Source: JAZKFT01 sp040386335 (GTDB lineage: Bacteria > Bacteroidota > Bacteroidia > Chitinophagales > Chitinophagaceae). From it: a stretch of DNA of 64,000 nt. Each line of letters starts with the position of its first letter. The first letter of the stretch is position 1. Shown piece after piece: positions 42,688 to 52,913 of this stretch. The notes beneath the pieces were generated by a model. It was not told where the DNA came from. It did no database searches and saw nothing but the letters and a program-made list of their open reading frames with translations. A program made the position numbers and the translations under genes. Location of the stretch: the NCBI GenBank assembly GCA_040386335.1, contig JAZKFT010000021.1, positions 186,001-250,000 on the forward strand. Reading direction: 5' to 3'.

Positions 42688-44886
42688 ATGAAAGGACTAC
42701 TAACACTTGTATACTTTTTTTTACTGCCTGCTGTGCTTCTTGCCCAGCATCCGCTTGGATTTTTTACCAAAGCTGAAGTGGCCACGGTTAAAGCCGGTAT
42801 TACTAAAAAATACCCGCTGCTTTTGCAATCGTACAGCGAGATTAAACAACAAGTGGATGAATGGATTGGCAAGGATGTAGATGTGCCATTTCCAAAAGAT
42901 CCTGCAGGTGGCTATACCCACGACAAACATAAAAGCAATTATACTTTAATGTTTAACAGCGGCATTTTATATAACCTTACCGGCGAAGCAAAGTATGCCC
43001 TGCTGGTAAAAAATATGATGCTGAAGTATGCGGCGCTCAATCCCACCTTACAAAAGCATCCACAGGCTACCAGCAGCTCGCCGGGCCGTCTTTTCTGGCA
43101 GGCACTGAATGATGCCAACTGGCTGGTATATGCCGGCATGGCGTACGATCTTGTCTATCAATCATTAAATGCTGCCGACAGAAAAACAATTGAGGATGGG
43201 GCTTTTAAACCAGAAGTGGATTTTTTTACAAAAGACCTGAAAACCTGGTTCAACCTGGTGCATAACCATGGCGTGTGGGCTTGTGCTGGTGTGGGTATCG
43301 TAGGCATCGCTACCAACAATAAGTCGTATGTGGATATGGCATTGTACGGAACAGAAAAAGATGGCAAGGGCGGGTTTATTTCTCAAATGGATGGACTGTT
43401 TTCTCCTGATGGTTATTATACAGAAGGGCCTTACTATGTGCGCTACGCCATACTGCCCTACTATCTTTTTGCGAATGCTTTAAACAATGCCCGGCCTGAG
43501 TTGAAAGTGTTTGAACATCGTAACCGGATCCTTCAAAAGGCACTGATGGCGGGGCTGCAGCAAACCAACCTCGACGGCAGTTTTTTTCCATTAAACGATG
43601 CTATAAAAAATAAGGATTATACGACCAACGAATTGGTAACGGCAGTAGATATAGCCTGTGCTGTGTATGGAAATGATGATGGATTATTATTGGTTGCCAA
43701 AAAACAAAACCGCGTAATGCTGCACAGGGGCGGTGTTTCCATTGCAGCCGCTTTGGCCACCGGGAAAAAGCTGGAAAATACTTACCCTTACCGTACTATA
43801 GAATTTGTAGATGGCGTAAAGGGAAATGAAGGGGGTGTTAGTTTGCTTCGCAATGGGAAAGACAATAACCTCACCACTTTAATTTACAAGTACGCATCGC
43901 ACGGCCTTTCCCACGGACATTTTGACCGGCTGAACTTTAACCTCTTTGACAAGGGGCATGAAATATTTACGGACTATGGATCAGCACGTTTCGTAGGTGT
44001 GGAACAAAAATATGGCGGCAGGTATTTACCTGAAAACACCACTTACGCTTCACAAACCATCGCCCATAATACTATTGTGGTAGACGAAACCAGCCATTTT
44101 AACGGCAATGAAAAAACAGCTGAAAAATACCATGCTGATAAATTATTCAGCGCCACCAGCAACCCCGCCGTACAGGTAGTGGCTGCAAAAGAAGAGAATG
44201 CCTATTCCGGCGTTCACCTGCAACGCACATTGTACATGCTGGAGATACCAGGCGGTAAAAAAATAGTAGTGGACATTTTCAATGCCTTGTCAGCAGATGA
44301 ACACCAGTACGATCTTCCTTTCCAATACAGCGGGCAGTTTATAAACAGTTCCTTTAAATACGAACCTGCTACAAAAAAGCAGGAAACCCTGGGTAAGAAA
44401 AATGGCTACCAATTTTTGTGGCAGGAAGCAGAAGGAAAAGCCGCCGACACTACCGTACAGTTTACCTTTTTGAATGGCGGTACTTATTATTCTGTTTCTT
44501 CATTGATAGAGGGCCAGGCGGAATTATTTTTTACAAGAACAGGGGCCAATGATCCCAACTTTAACCTGCGTCATGAGCCGGCTTTTATCATACGTAAAAA
44601 AGGGAAGGATCAATCATTTGTAAATGTGATGGAGATACACGGGAAGTATGATGCAATTGCAGAGTTTTCTTCCAATTCCTATCCCTCTGTCACCAGCATA
44701 AAACTGTTACAGAACGATGCCACATTTTCAGTGGCAGAAATCATTATCAGCGGAAAGAAAATGTTGATCGCACAATGCAATAAAGACTTTGACGCAACAT
44801 CAAAACATATTGTGAGCCATGAAGGGAAAAATCTTGAGTGGACGGGCCCTTACGTTGTTTTGTACGATAACAAAAAATTAAACTAA
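42688..44886 (+). CDS. Oligoalginate lyase, family PL17
   Basis: 732 residues from ATG at 42688 (MKGLLTLVYFFLLPAVLLAQ signal peptide). Alpha-toroid domain with NLVHNHGVWACAGVG near 189-203 (Asn and His of the active site) and DGYYTEGPYYVRYAI near 244-258 (catalytic Tyr), followed by a heparinase II/III-like beta-sandwich with SHGLSHGHFDRLNF near 407-420. PL17 releases unsaturated monouronates exolytically from oligoalginate. A frame from 42610 would extend into the SDR gene and is not used. Confidence 0.94.
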   Translation: MKGLLTLVYFFLLPAVLLAQHPLGFFTKAEVATVKAGITKKYPLLLQSYSEIKQQVDEWIGKDVDVPFPKDPAGGYTHDKHKSNYTLMFNSGILYNLTGEAKYALLVKNMMLKYAALNPTLQKHPQATSSSPGRLFWQALNDANWLVYAGMAYDLVYQSLNAADRKTIEDGAFKPEVDFFTKDLKTWFNLVHNHGVWACAGVGIVGIATNNKSYVDMALYGTEKDGKGGFISQMDGLFSPDGYYTEGPYYVRYAILPYYLFANALNNARPELKVFEHRNRILQKALMAGLQQTNLDGSFFPLNDAIKNKDYTTNELVTAVDIACAVYGNDDGLLLVAKKQNRVMLHRGGVSIAAALATGKKLENTYPYRTIEFVDGVKGNEGGVSLLRNGKDNNLTTLIYKYASHGLSHGHFDRLNFNLFDKGHEIFTDYGSARFVGVEQKYGGRYLPENTTYASQTIAHNTIVVDETSHFNGNEKTAEKYHADKLFSATSNPAVQVVAAKEENAYSGVHLQRTLYMLEIPGGKKIVVDIFNALSADEHQYDLPFQYSGQFINSSFKYEPATKKQETLGKKNGYQFLWQEAEGKAADTTVQFTFLNGGTYYSVSSLIEGQAELFFTRTGANDPNFNLRHEPAFIIRKKGKDQSFVNVMEIHGKYDAIAEFSSNSYPSVTSIKLLQNDATFSVAEIIISGKKMLIAQCNKDFDATSKHIVSHEGKNLEWTGPYVVLYDNKKLN

Positions 44887-44924
44887 TCAGAAAATTCAAC
44901 CTATAACAATTTAAAAGCAAGGTT

Positions 44925-45272
44925 ATGGAAACGAAAGAAATGGTAAAGACATTTATTGAAAACAGCGACCTGGACTGGGAGCAGGTGGACAAAGGCATGA
45001 AAAGGAAAATTATGGCCTACGATGACCGGCTGATGCTGGTTAAAGTTGAATTCGAAACCGGCGGAGTCGGCGTGCTGCACCAGCATCCACACACCCAGAT
45101 CACCCATGTGGAAAGTGGCATTTTTGAAGTGGAGATCGGAGAAGAAAAAATGGTGTTGAAAGGGGGAGATGCCTTCTATATTCCACCAAATGTAATGCAC
45201 GGCGCTGTGTGCCTCGAGGCCGGTGTACTCATAGACGTTTTTAGCCCCATGCGGGAAGATTTTATTAAGTAG
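44925..45272 (+). CDS. kdgF: Cupin protein, KdgF-like
   Basis: 115 residues, one cupin barrel: GVGVLHQHPHTQITHVESG near 47-65 with the metal-binding His residues and Gln, and FYIPPNVMHGAV near 84-95 with the last His. KdgF converts unsaturated monouronates to linear DEH, which suits its place between PL17 and the transporter. The last 15 bases are repeated 58 bases downstream. Confidence 0.92.
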   Translation: METKEMVKTFIENSDLDWEQVDKGMKRKIMAYDDRLMLVKVEFETGGVGVLHQHPHTQITHVESGIFEVEIGEEKMVLKGGDAFYIPPNVMHGAVCLEAGVLIDVFSPMREDFIK

Positions 45273-45329
45273 CGGGTGGTAGCAAGTAGTGAGTAGCAAG
45301 TAGCAAGTTGTGTGAGATTTTATTAAGTA
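45257..45329 (+). repeat. Direct repeat of the kdgF 3' end around a low-complexity tract
   Basis: AGATTTTATTAAGTA occurs exactly at 45257-45271 (end of kdgF) and 45315-45329. Between them lie AGTAGCAAGTAGTGAGTAGC-like units. The arrangement looks like duplication of a gene tail. Confidence 0.75.
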
Positions 45330-45358
45330 ATGGATCTGAAGTTTAACGAAAGCGCTGT

Positions 45359-46648
45359 ATGAAAATTAAAGGACTCAGATGGTGGATTGTAGGGCTGATA
45401 GGCGTGGCCACGGTCATCAATTATATTGACCGTAGTGCCATCAATATTATGTGGCCATACATCTACAAGGAGTTCGGCATTGCGGATGTGGACAACAAGT
45501 CAGCACTGGCATTGATCACTACTTTTTTTATGGTGGCTTATGCCATTGGGCAAACGGTTACCGGCAAACTCATGGATGCCATCGGCACCAGGTTAGGCAT
45601 GGTGATCTCTATCGGCGCATGGAGCATTTCTATAGCCCTGCATGCGGTAGCAAGATCGCTGGCTTCTTTCAATATTTTCAGGTCTTTGCTGGGTATCAGC
45701 GAAGCAGGCAACTGGCCCGGCGCCACCAAGAGTAATGCTGAATGGTTCCCGGCAAAAGAGCGAGCCATAGCACAGGGTATTTTTGGCGCAGGTGCTTCGC
45801 TGGGCGGCGTGGTAGCGGCACCCTGTATTGCTGCCATGTACCTCGCATTTGGCTGGCGTGCCACTTTTGCCGCCATTGGGGTACTCGGCATTTTATGGAT
45901 CATACCTTGGCTGATCATCAATAAAGCAACCCCAGACAAACATCCCTGGATAACAAAAGAAGAGCAGGAACATATTATACAGGATTCAAAAGTTAAAGCA
46001 GCTATTGCGGCACCCGCAACTGTGTATACATGGAAGCAGTTGTTGCAATTTAAAAATACATGGGGCATTATTACCTCCCGTTTTTTTATAGATCCCGTAT
46101 GGTGGATGTTCCTGACCTGGCTGCCAACTTTTTTAAAGGAACAATTCGGGTTCGATATCAAGCAGGTTGGGGCTTTTGCCTGGCTGCCTTATTTGTTTGC
46201 TGCTGCCGGTGGATTGGCAGGTGGCTTCTTTTCTTCTGCACAAATCAGGAGGGGTGTTGCCCCGGTGAAAGCAAGGAAAAATGCCATTACCATTGGTTGC
46301 GTTATCATGCTCATTTCCCTTACCACGATTGTCATTGTTTTGAAAGACCTTAAAGAAAATATCAGCCTTGCCATTGCGCTCATCAGCGCTGTACTGTTTG
46401 GATTCCAGTTTCTCATCAACAACCTTCAAACCCTTCCATCAGATTATTTCAATGGTAAAAATGTAGGCACTGTAGCGGGTATGGGTGGTACTTCGGCGGT
46501 TGCAGGCACGATCATTTTTACCTGGCTGGTGCCATGGATGACCAAAACGAGTTACACATCTTTTTTCGTGCTGGCGGCTGTGATGGTTCCCGCAGCCTGG
46601 CTTTGCATCAAATTCATAACATCCACAAAAAAACCGGCCGTAGCATAA
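45359..46648 (+). CDS. MFS transporter, hexuronate/ACS family
   Basis: 429 residues, 12 predicted membrane segments, opening MKIKGLRWWIVGLIGVATVI and NYIDRSAINIMWPYI near 21-36 (motif of anion:cation symporters), then GRSLLGISEAGNWPGATK-like text near 105-123. Members import hexuronates and related sugar acids with protons; here unsaturated uronate or DEH from alginate is likely. It lies in the middle of the alginate operon. Confidence 0.93.
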   Translation: MKIKGLRWWIVGLIGVATVINYIDRSAINIMWPYIYKEFGIADVDNKSALALITTFFMVAYAIGQTVTGKLMDAIGTRLGMVISIGAWSISIALHAVARSLASFNIFRSLLGISEAGNWPGATKSNAEWFPAKERAIAQGIFGAGASLGGVVAAPCIAAMYLAFGWRATFAAIGVLGILWIIPWLIINKATPDKHPWITKEEQEHIIQDSKVKAAIAAPATVYTWKQLLQFKNTWGIITSRFFIDPVWWMFLTWLPTFLKEQFGFDIKQVGAFAWLPYLFAAAGGLAGGFFSSAQIRRGVAPVKARKNAITIGCVIMLISLTTIVIVLKDLKENISLAIALISAVLFGFQFLINNLQTLPSDYFNGKNVGTVAGMGGTSAVAGTIIFTWLVPWMTKTSYTSFFVLAAVMVPAAWLCIKFITSTKKPAVA

Positions 46649-46663
46649 ACCCTTCAGCAAACA

Positions 46664-47875
46664 ATGGTAAAGCTAAGTATGATAAAAAACCTGATATTGC
46701 TCTTGAGTGTGTTCATCCTCTGGCCAACAGTGGGCGCAACTCAGCAGCCAAATGTTTTTACATGGGATGCAAAGGCTTTGATGAAAAATAAGGCTAAGAT
46801 CAGAACTGGTGATGCAGCCATCGCACCAGCCTGGGAGCAGCTGGTAAAAGATGCTGAAAAAGCATTGCAATTTGGCCCTGTCAGTGTGATGGAGAAAAAG
46901 AACCTGCCACCCAGCGGCGACAAGCATGATTATATGAGCCTCGCCCCCTACTTCTGGCCCGACCCATCCAAACCAAACGGGTTGCCCTATATGCGTAAGG
47001 ATGGCGAAACAAACCCCGAAGTAAAGAATTATAAAGACAAGGAATATATGCCAAAGCTATGCGAAGAAGTAAGCACGCTGGCACTGGCCTATTATTTTTC
47101 AGAGGAGAAAAAATATGCGGAGCATGCTGCGAAACTGATAAGGGTCTGGTTCCTCGATACGGCTACACGTATGAACCCTAATCTCAACTTTGGCCAGGCC
47201 ATAAAAGGTGTGACCAACGGCAGGGGCGCTGGCATGATAGATACCCGTCATTTTGTAAAGCTCATAGATGCCGCGCAATTGCTGCAACATAGCAAAGCCT
47301 TTACTGCCGAAGATTACATTGGATTACAACAATGGTTCAGTAACTTTTTGAACTGGATGCAAGCCAGTAAAATCGGCCTTGACGAAATGGATGCCAAAAA
47401 CAATCATGGCATTTGGTACGATGTACAACGGTTGTCTATGGCCTTGTTTTTAGACAGTGCTGAACTGGCAAAAAAAATTGTGCTGAATGCACAGGAAAGG
47501 CTGGATAAACAGATGGATGCATCCGGAAGTTTTCCCCTGGAAATGGAAAGGACCACTTCACTGCATTATACCACATTTGCCATGCAGGCATTTTTTCATG
47601 TTGCCAAAATGGCTGAGAAAACAGGTATAAATTTCTGGACATATAAGAGCCCCTCAGGCAAGTCACTGCAAAAAGGTTTAGATGTGCTGCAGCCTTACCT
47701 GGCCGGGCAAAAAAAATGGGCGGGTCCCCAAATCAAAGATTTTGAATTTGAGGAAGGGTTGCCTTTGCTGATGACTGGTGCTTTAAAATTCGGTTGTAAA
47801 ACGTGCAGGCAATCCATTCAAAATATTGCTGCAGATAAAGCCGGAAGATTACGCTTAAACCTTTTAAACCCATAA
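46664..47875 (+). CDS. Alginate lyase family protein (PF05426 type, PL38-like)
   Basis: 403 residues. After a signal peptide near 5-25 comes an alpha/alpha toroid with KHDYMSLAPYFWPDPSKPNGLPY near 86-108, NGRGAGMIDTRHFVKL near 185-200, and KNNHGIWYDVQ near 246-256 with the Asn-His pair and Tyr expected at the active site of these lyases. Probably a periplasmic lyase for alginate or a related uronan. A start at 46679 (MIKNL) is an alternative. Confidence 0.88.
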   Translation: MVKLSMIKNLILLLSVFILWPTVGATQQPNVFTWDAKALMKNKAKIRTGDAAIAPAWEQLVKDAEKALQFGPVSVMEKKNLPPSGDKHDYMSLAPYFWPDPSKPNGLPYMRKDGETNPEVKNYKDKEYMPKLCEEVSTLALAYYFSEEKKYAEHAAKLIRVWFLDTATRMNPNLNFGQAIKGVTNGRGAGMIDTRHFVKLIDAAQLLQHSKAFTAEDYIGLQQWFSNFLNWMQASKIGLDEMDAKNNHGIWYDVQRLSMALFLDSAELAKKIVLNAQERLDKQMDASGSFPLEMERTTSLHYTTFAMQAFFHVAKMAEKTGINFWTYKSPSGKSLQKGLDVLQPYLAGQKKWAGPQIKDFEFEEGLPLLMTGALKFGCKTCRQSIQNIAADKAGRLRLNLLNP

Positions 47876-47904
47876 ACGATTTCAATTTCCCAAAAACTGC
47901 TATT

Positions 47905-50900
47905 ATGAAAAAGCTACATTCCCTAATTCTGATACTGCTGCTTGCCGGCAGTGTTGCAATGGCACAGCAAAAAACCGTAACCGGTAAAGTGCTGGATCAA
48001 ACAGGAAGCCCCTTAAAAGGCGTTACGGTTCTTGCCGAAAAGGTCAAAGGCGGTATTGTTACAAAGGATGATGGTACCTATTCCGTTAGTGTACCGGCCG
48101 GCAGTAACTCGCTTATTTTTTCCTATGTGGGATATACCACGCAAACCGTAAAAATTGCCGGGAATACGGTGATTAATATTACCATGGAGCCATCGCTGGC
48201 CTCAACCGACGAGGTGGTGGTAATTGGTTATGGCACACAGAAGAAATCGAGTGTTACAGGTGCGGTGGCCAAGTATAAAAACGACCGTTTAGATGAAACA
48301 CCGGTGTCACGCCTGGATCAGGCATTGCAGGGAAAAATGGCCGGCGTACAGGTTCAGAATATTTCGTCGGAAGCAGGAGCAGCCCCTAAAATTAATATCA
48401 GGGGTATTAGTTCTGTCAATGCAGGATCCAGCCCATTGGTGGTGGTGGATGGGCAACCCATTCCGGACGGCCTGGCATTTGTAAACCCTGCCGATGTGGA
48501 GTCGATAGAAGTATTGAAAGATGCTGCTTCCGCCGCTATTTATGGTTCAAGAGGTGCCAGCGGTGTTATACTGATTACCACAAAAAGTGGTGTTGCTGAA
48601 AAGCCAAAATACAATTTTAAATATTCCATCGGTAGAAAGACCGACTACGATCGGTACGACATACAAACAAGCACAGAGTACACCAATATGCTGTACGCCG
48701 AAGCCGCTTTGCGGTATGCGGATTCTGCTGCTTACACCGTTGGATTTAGTGCTGCGCAAAGGGCAACATTTGGCGCCAATAAGGGGAATTTAATTACCAC
48801 TGCCGAAAGGGCAGAGTATGTGATAGAGCAACAACTTCGTGGCGGGCAGGGTACCGACTGGCAAAGTTTGTCGCTCCGTCCGGGTCTGTTCCAGAATGCG
48901 CAGTTAAGCATATCTGGTGGTAAAAAAGAAGTGAAGTATTTTGTGTCTGCCGGTTACCAGGGCGATGAGGGCATGATGTATAAAAGCAATTTTGAAAGGT
49001 TCACCATCAGAACCAAGATGGATATCCAGGTGAGTAAAAGAGTCAAACTATCTCTGAACATTAACCCCTCATACAGCACCAGGGAAAGCCCATCTGAAAA
49101 CTTTACCAACTTCTACAGGTATTATAGCTTTTTGCCTTTATACCACAATGACTCAACTGCCAAATATGTAAATACAGTGGCTCAGTGGGCGAATATTAAA
49201 CCGGGTGATTACGCTCAGCCAAGGCATTTCAGTAATGTATATTATTTTGGCAGAATGCCGGACGGAAGCATTTGGGCACCGACTACCACTTCCGATCCAT
49301 TTTCTTCTGCACAGAATACACCAAGGTCTTCCGTGTTGGCGCAGGATAATAATACGAAAGAGTACAGGCTGCAAAGTGCTGCCGACCTAAGTATTAACCT
49401 GTTGCCAGGTTTGGATTTTAAAAGCCTGGCCAGCGTTTATGTTAACTATTCCACCGGGTTAAATTATGCCAATAGAAATGCAGCAGCCGATGGTGTGGTA
49501 AGCAGGGGCGTATTTTCAACGGCCAGTAATATTGATGTGTTATCGGAAAATACCTTTACCTACAAGAAAAATATTAAAGATCATTCTTTCAACCTGCTGG
49601 CTGGTTTTACAGCGCAACAAACCAATATCAACAGGGATCAGACAACAGGTTTAGATTTTCCAAGTGATGCTATAAGAACGTTGAACAACGCTTCGTCGAT
49701 AGATAAGAACGGAACATTCGGCACCAAAAATAAAATTGGCCTCATTTCATATCTCGGCAGGCTCAACTACGATTTTAAAAGTAAGTACCTGCTATCGGCA
49801 AGTTTCCGTACCGATGGGAGTTCTTATTTTGCCCCGGGCAATAAATGGGGTTCATTCCCATCCATATCTGTGGGTTGGGTGCCTACACAGGAAGCATTTT
49901 TACAAGATGTACAATGGTTAAGCAGGTTGAAATTAAGGGCGAGTTATGGTGCTACCGGTAACAATCGTATTTCTGATTTTGCATTCTTAGACCTGCTAAG
50001 CACGGGTAACTATTCCTTCGGTGCGGGTACAGGAACTTTAAACTCAGGACAGATAACATCAGCCACCAATATAGCCAACCCAACCATTACCTGGGAGCGT
50101 ACTTTCCAAACCAATTTTGGGGTGGATATGTCTATCATCAAAAACCGGATCAGCCTTTCAGTAGATGTGTATCAGTCTAAAACCGAAAGGTTGCTGCTGC
50201 AACAATCTGTTCAGGCTATTGCCGGGGTACCACAGTACTTTAATAATATTGGTAGCCTGCAGAACAGGGGTATTGAATTTGAACTATCTACCGTAAATAT
50301 TGCCAACAAAAATTTTAAGTGGTCTACGGCTGCCAATTTATCAAAAAACAAAAATAAAATACTGGAGCTGGGTAAAGAAGCTTTCTTGCTAAACCAGGGA
50401 GAACGTACAGAAGTGTACCAGAACAAAGTGGGAGATCCGTTGATCAATTTCCTGGGTTTTAAAACTGACGGCGTTTGGCTGTCGCAGGCTGATATAGACG
50501 CCGCAAGGGCAAAAGGCCTTACAAGTGCCCTGGCCAATGTATTTATTCCGGGCGGGTTAAAATTAGTAGATGTAAATGGCGACAATATTATTGATAACAA
50601 TGATAGAGCCATTCTTGGAACGCCGTATCCTGAATTTACATGGGGCATCACCAACACACTTTCTTATAAGGCTTTTGATGCAAGTTTTACCTTGCAGGGT
50701 GTACATGGTGGCCAGGTAATTAACGGCGACCCCAACTACAATGAGTCGAAAAGAAAAATAGTGGCGTACAACCAAAACCGCTGGATAAGCCCTGCTAACC
50801 CCGGCGACGGAAAAACACCTTACTCCACAGTTGGCTTTAACTGGATGCTTACCGATCATGTGGTGGAGGATGCTTCGTACTATGCCTTACGTGAAGTAAA

Positions 50901-51132
50901 CTTTGGTTACACATTACCCGCCAAAGTAGCAAACCTGGTGAAGCTTACTTCATTGCGGTTATACTTTTCCGGCCAGAACCTGTTCTTCCATAAAGCAAGT
51001 GGTTTCAAGGCACTAAATCCGGAGGGGCGTGCTAATTCAGGCCCTTACGCATCTGCCCTGATAGATGGGTATCAACGCGGAAGTTTCCCGATACAAAAGA
51101 CTTTCATTTTTGGTATCGACATCAACTTTTAA
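47905..51132 (+). CDS. SusC-like TonB-dependent outer membrane transporter
   Basis: 1075 residues: signal peptide, a carboxypeptidase-like domain (VTGKVLDQTGSPLKGVTVLA near 25-44), TonB box region DEVVVIGYGTQKK near 101-113, plug domain with NIRGISSVNAGSSPLVVVDGQP near 164-186, and a beta-barrel ending in TFIFGIDINF. SusC imports oligosaccharides with TonB energy. It pairs with the SusD gene 18 bases later. In this operon the pair follows the enzymes, opposite to the usual order. Confidence 0.97.
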   Translation: MKKLHSLILILLLAGSVAMAQQKTVTGKVLDQTGSPLKGVTVLAEKVKGGIVTKDDGTYSVSVPAGSNSLIFSYVGYTTQTVKIAGNTVINITMEPSLASTDEVVVIGYGTQKKSSVTGAVAKYKNDRLDETPVSRLDQALQGKMAGVQVQNISSEAGAAPKINIRGISSVNAGSSPLVVVDGQPIPDGLAFVNPADVESIEVLKDAASAAIYGSRGASGVILITTKSGVAEKPKYNFKYSIGRKTDYDRYDIQTSTEYTNMLYAEAALRYADSAAYTVGFSAAQRATFGANKGNLITTAERAEYVIEQQLRGGQGTDWQSLSLRPGLFQNAQLSISGGKKEVKYFVSAGYQGDEGMMYKSNFERFTIRTKMDIQVSKRVKLSLNINPSYSTRESPSENFTNFYRYYSFLPLYHNDSTAKYVNTVAQWANIKPGDYAQPRHFSNVYYFGRMPDGSIWAPTTTSDPFSSAQNTPRSSVLAQDNNTKEYRLQSAADLSINLLPGLDFKSLASVYVNYSTGLNYANRNAAADGVVSRGVFSTASNIDVLSENTFTYKKNIKDHSFNLLAGFTAQQTNINRDQTTGLDFPSDAIRTLNNASSIDKNGTFGTKNKIGLISYLGRLNYDFKSKYLLSASFRTDGSSYFAPGNKWGSFPSISVGWVPTQEAFLQDVQWLSRLKLRASYGATGNNRISDFAFLDLLSTGNYSFGAGTGTLNSGQITSATNIANPTITWERTFQTNFGVDMSIIKNRISLSVDVYQSKTERLLLQQSVQAIAGVPQYFNNIGSLQNRGIEFELSTVNIANKNFKWSTAANLSKNKNKILELGKEAFLLNQGERTEVYQNKVGDPLINFLGFKTDGVWLSQADIDAARAKGLTSALANVFIPGGLKLVDVNGDNIIDNNDRAILGTPYPEFTWGITNTLSYKAFDASFTLQGVHGGQVINGDPNYNESKRKIVAYNQNRWISPANPGDGKTPYSTVGFNWMLTDHVVEDASYYALREVNFGYTLPAKVANLVKLTSLRLYFSGQNLFFHKASGFKALNPEGRANSGPYASALIDGYQRGSFPIQKTFIFGIDINF

Positions 51133-51150
51133 TCTCCAAAACTTACTATA

Positions 51151-52887
51151 ATGAAAATCATACAATCTATAGTGTTGCTGTCGGCCATTTCATTTGCAGG
51201 ATGTAATAAGATCATCGACCTGACGCCACAATCCAACATCAATTCCGGCACCTACTATTCCAATGCAAGTGAGATCAGCACCGCACTTACCGGCTGCTAC
51301 AACGGCATACAAAAATCGTTGGCCGACGAGTGGTCGCTAACCGAATTGCGAAGCGATAACGTAGTACAGGGCGTGAGGGCCAGTACCTCTACTGTCAACA
51401 GGGACCTGAGCGACCTCGATATGTTTTTTCCCAGCACCTCGCACCAGGGCATTTACAATTACTGGCTCAATACCTATTACAATATTCGAAATGTAAATTT
51501 TGTATTAAACAGCCTGGGTGTTGACTATTCCGAAACTGCCGGTACGCTTTCATACAACCCCATTACCATTCCTGTTACAACAGCTGATGTAAAATCGCTT
51601 GCTGCCGAAGCAAGTTTTATAAGGGCCTATCATTATTTTAACCTGGTACGGTTATACGGTGGCGTTTTCTTAGTGCACGAACCCATCAGTCCGGAGGAAG
51701 CAAAGGGGCTTAACAGAACAACCACTGCCGATATCTATAAGCTTATTATCGCTGATCTTCAAAATGCCGCAACCAATGGAAGCGCTGCTAAATTTGCCTC
51801 CATTGTTCCGGCTAACCTTGGAAGGGCAAATAGCTGGAGTGCAAAAGCATTGCTGGCTAAAGTGTACCTTACCATTAACCGCAAAGCCGATGCCATTCCA
51901 TTATTACAAGACGTGATAGCCAACAGTGGCTACGCTTTACAATCCTCCTATGCCAGCGTATTTTCCATTACGAACGAGATGAACTCCGAAGTGCTGTTCG
52001 CCGTACGGTATAAGGCCGGCGGTATCGGTTTGGGTTCTCCTTTCCCCAATTCATTTGCACCACTTAACAGCGGCGCAGCTATAGCCAATGGCGATGGCAG
52101 GGGTTATATGTATCCTGCTGCCGAATTAAACAGCAGCTATTTTTCAATTGCCATACCCAGTGCCTCTGTAAAAAAAGACTCGACCCGTGTGGTGTTAGCT
52201 GCTGCCAATGCTGCCATACTACCAGGTATGTCGGTTACCGGCACCCAGATAGCGGTGGGTACCACTGTTACTGCTATAAATGGTACTGTGCTTACCCTTT
52301 CGTTGCCGGCTACAGCCACGCTGACTACGGCGGCATTAGCCATTAGTGATCCCCGCAAAGCCATAAGCATTGGTACTTTTACAGGTGGTGTTTTGTATCC
52401 GGCAAAATTGATTTCAAACCCACCTATTGTTAACGATGGAGAAAACGATTGGATGGTAATCAGGTATGCAGATGTGTTATTGATGCTGGCCGAAGCACAA
52501 GGTAATTCCGCTGCTTCTATTGCATTAATTAATCAAACACGTACCAGGGCAAAACTAGCTCCATTAGACCCATTGGTAGTAAATACGGTTGCCTTGTTCG
52601 AAGCAGAGCTTGCAAAAGAAAGGCGGGTGGAACTAGCTTTCGAAGATCAGCGCTTTTTCGATTTACAAAGGATGAATACCAATTTCACGACGCTTACCAT
52701 GGAGCAAACCATTAAAGATCATTTTGCTGTAATGTATCCGCTGCATTATTTTGGCTATCCCGCACCGGTGCTAACACTGGCTCAGATGCAGGCATTTGTA
52801 ATATCCAATCGTATGTTGTTGCCCATACCTCAAAGAGAAATTGATAACAACACAAGAATTGTGATTCCTCAAAATCCCGGTTATTAA
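51151..52887 (+). CDS. SusD/RagB-like lipoprotein with an inserted domain
   Basis: 578 residues. The lipobox SAISFAGC puts the lipidated Cys at 18; TPR-rich SusD core with GCYNGIQKS near 48-56, AEASFIRAYHYFNLVRLYGG near 152-171, DVLLMLAEAQ near 432-441 and FEDQRFFDLQRMN near 497-509. Between ELNSSYFS and SDPRKAISI (about 332-399) lies an extra Thr/Val/Ala-rich module with PGMSVTGTQIAVGTTVTAIN, which standard SusD lacks. The protein binds glycan on the cell surface and feeds SusC. Confidence 0.95.
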   Translation: MKIIQSIVLLSAISFAGCNKIIDLTPQSNINSGTYYSNASEISTALTGCYNGIQKSLADEWSLTELRSDNVVQGVRASTSTVNRDLSDLDMFFPSTSHQGIYNYWLNTYYNIRNVNFVLNSLGVDYSETAGTLSYNPITIPVTTADVKSLAAEASFIRAYHYFNLVRLYGGVFLVHEPISPEEAKGLNRTTTADIYKLIIADLQNAATNGSAAKFASIVPANLGRANSWSAKALLAKVYLTINRKADAIPLLQDVIANSGYALQSSYASVFSITNEMNSEVLFAVRYKAGGIGLGSPFPNSFAPLNSGAAIANGDGRGYMYPAAELNSSYFSIAIPSASVKKDSTRVVLAAANAAILPGMSVTGTQIAVGTTVTAINGTVLTLSLPATATLTTAALAISDPRKAISIGTFTGGVLYPAKLISNPPIVNDGENDWMVIRYADVLLMLAEAQGNSAASIALINQTRTRAKLAPLDPLVVNTVALFEAELAKERRVELAFEDQRFFDLQRMNTNFTTLTMEQTIKDHFAVMYPLHYFGYPAPVLTLAQMQAFVISNRMLLPIPQREIDNNTRIVIPQNPGY

Positions 52888-52913
52888 AAAATGATTGCCC
52901 CACTTAAAAAGGC

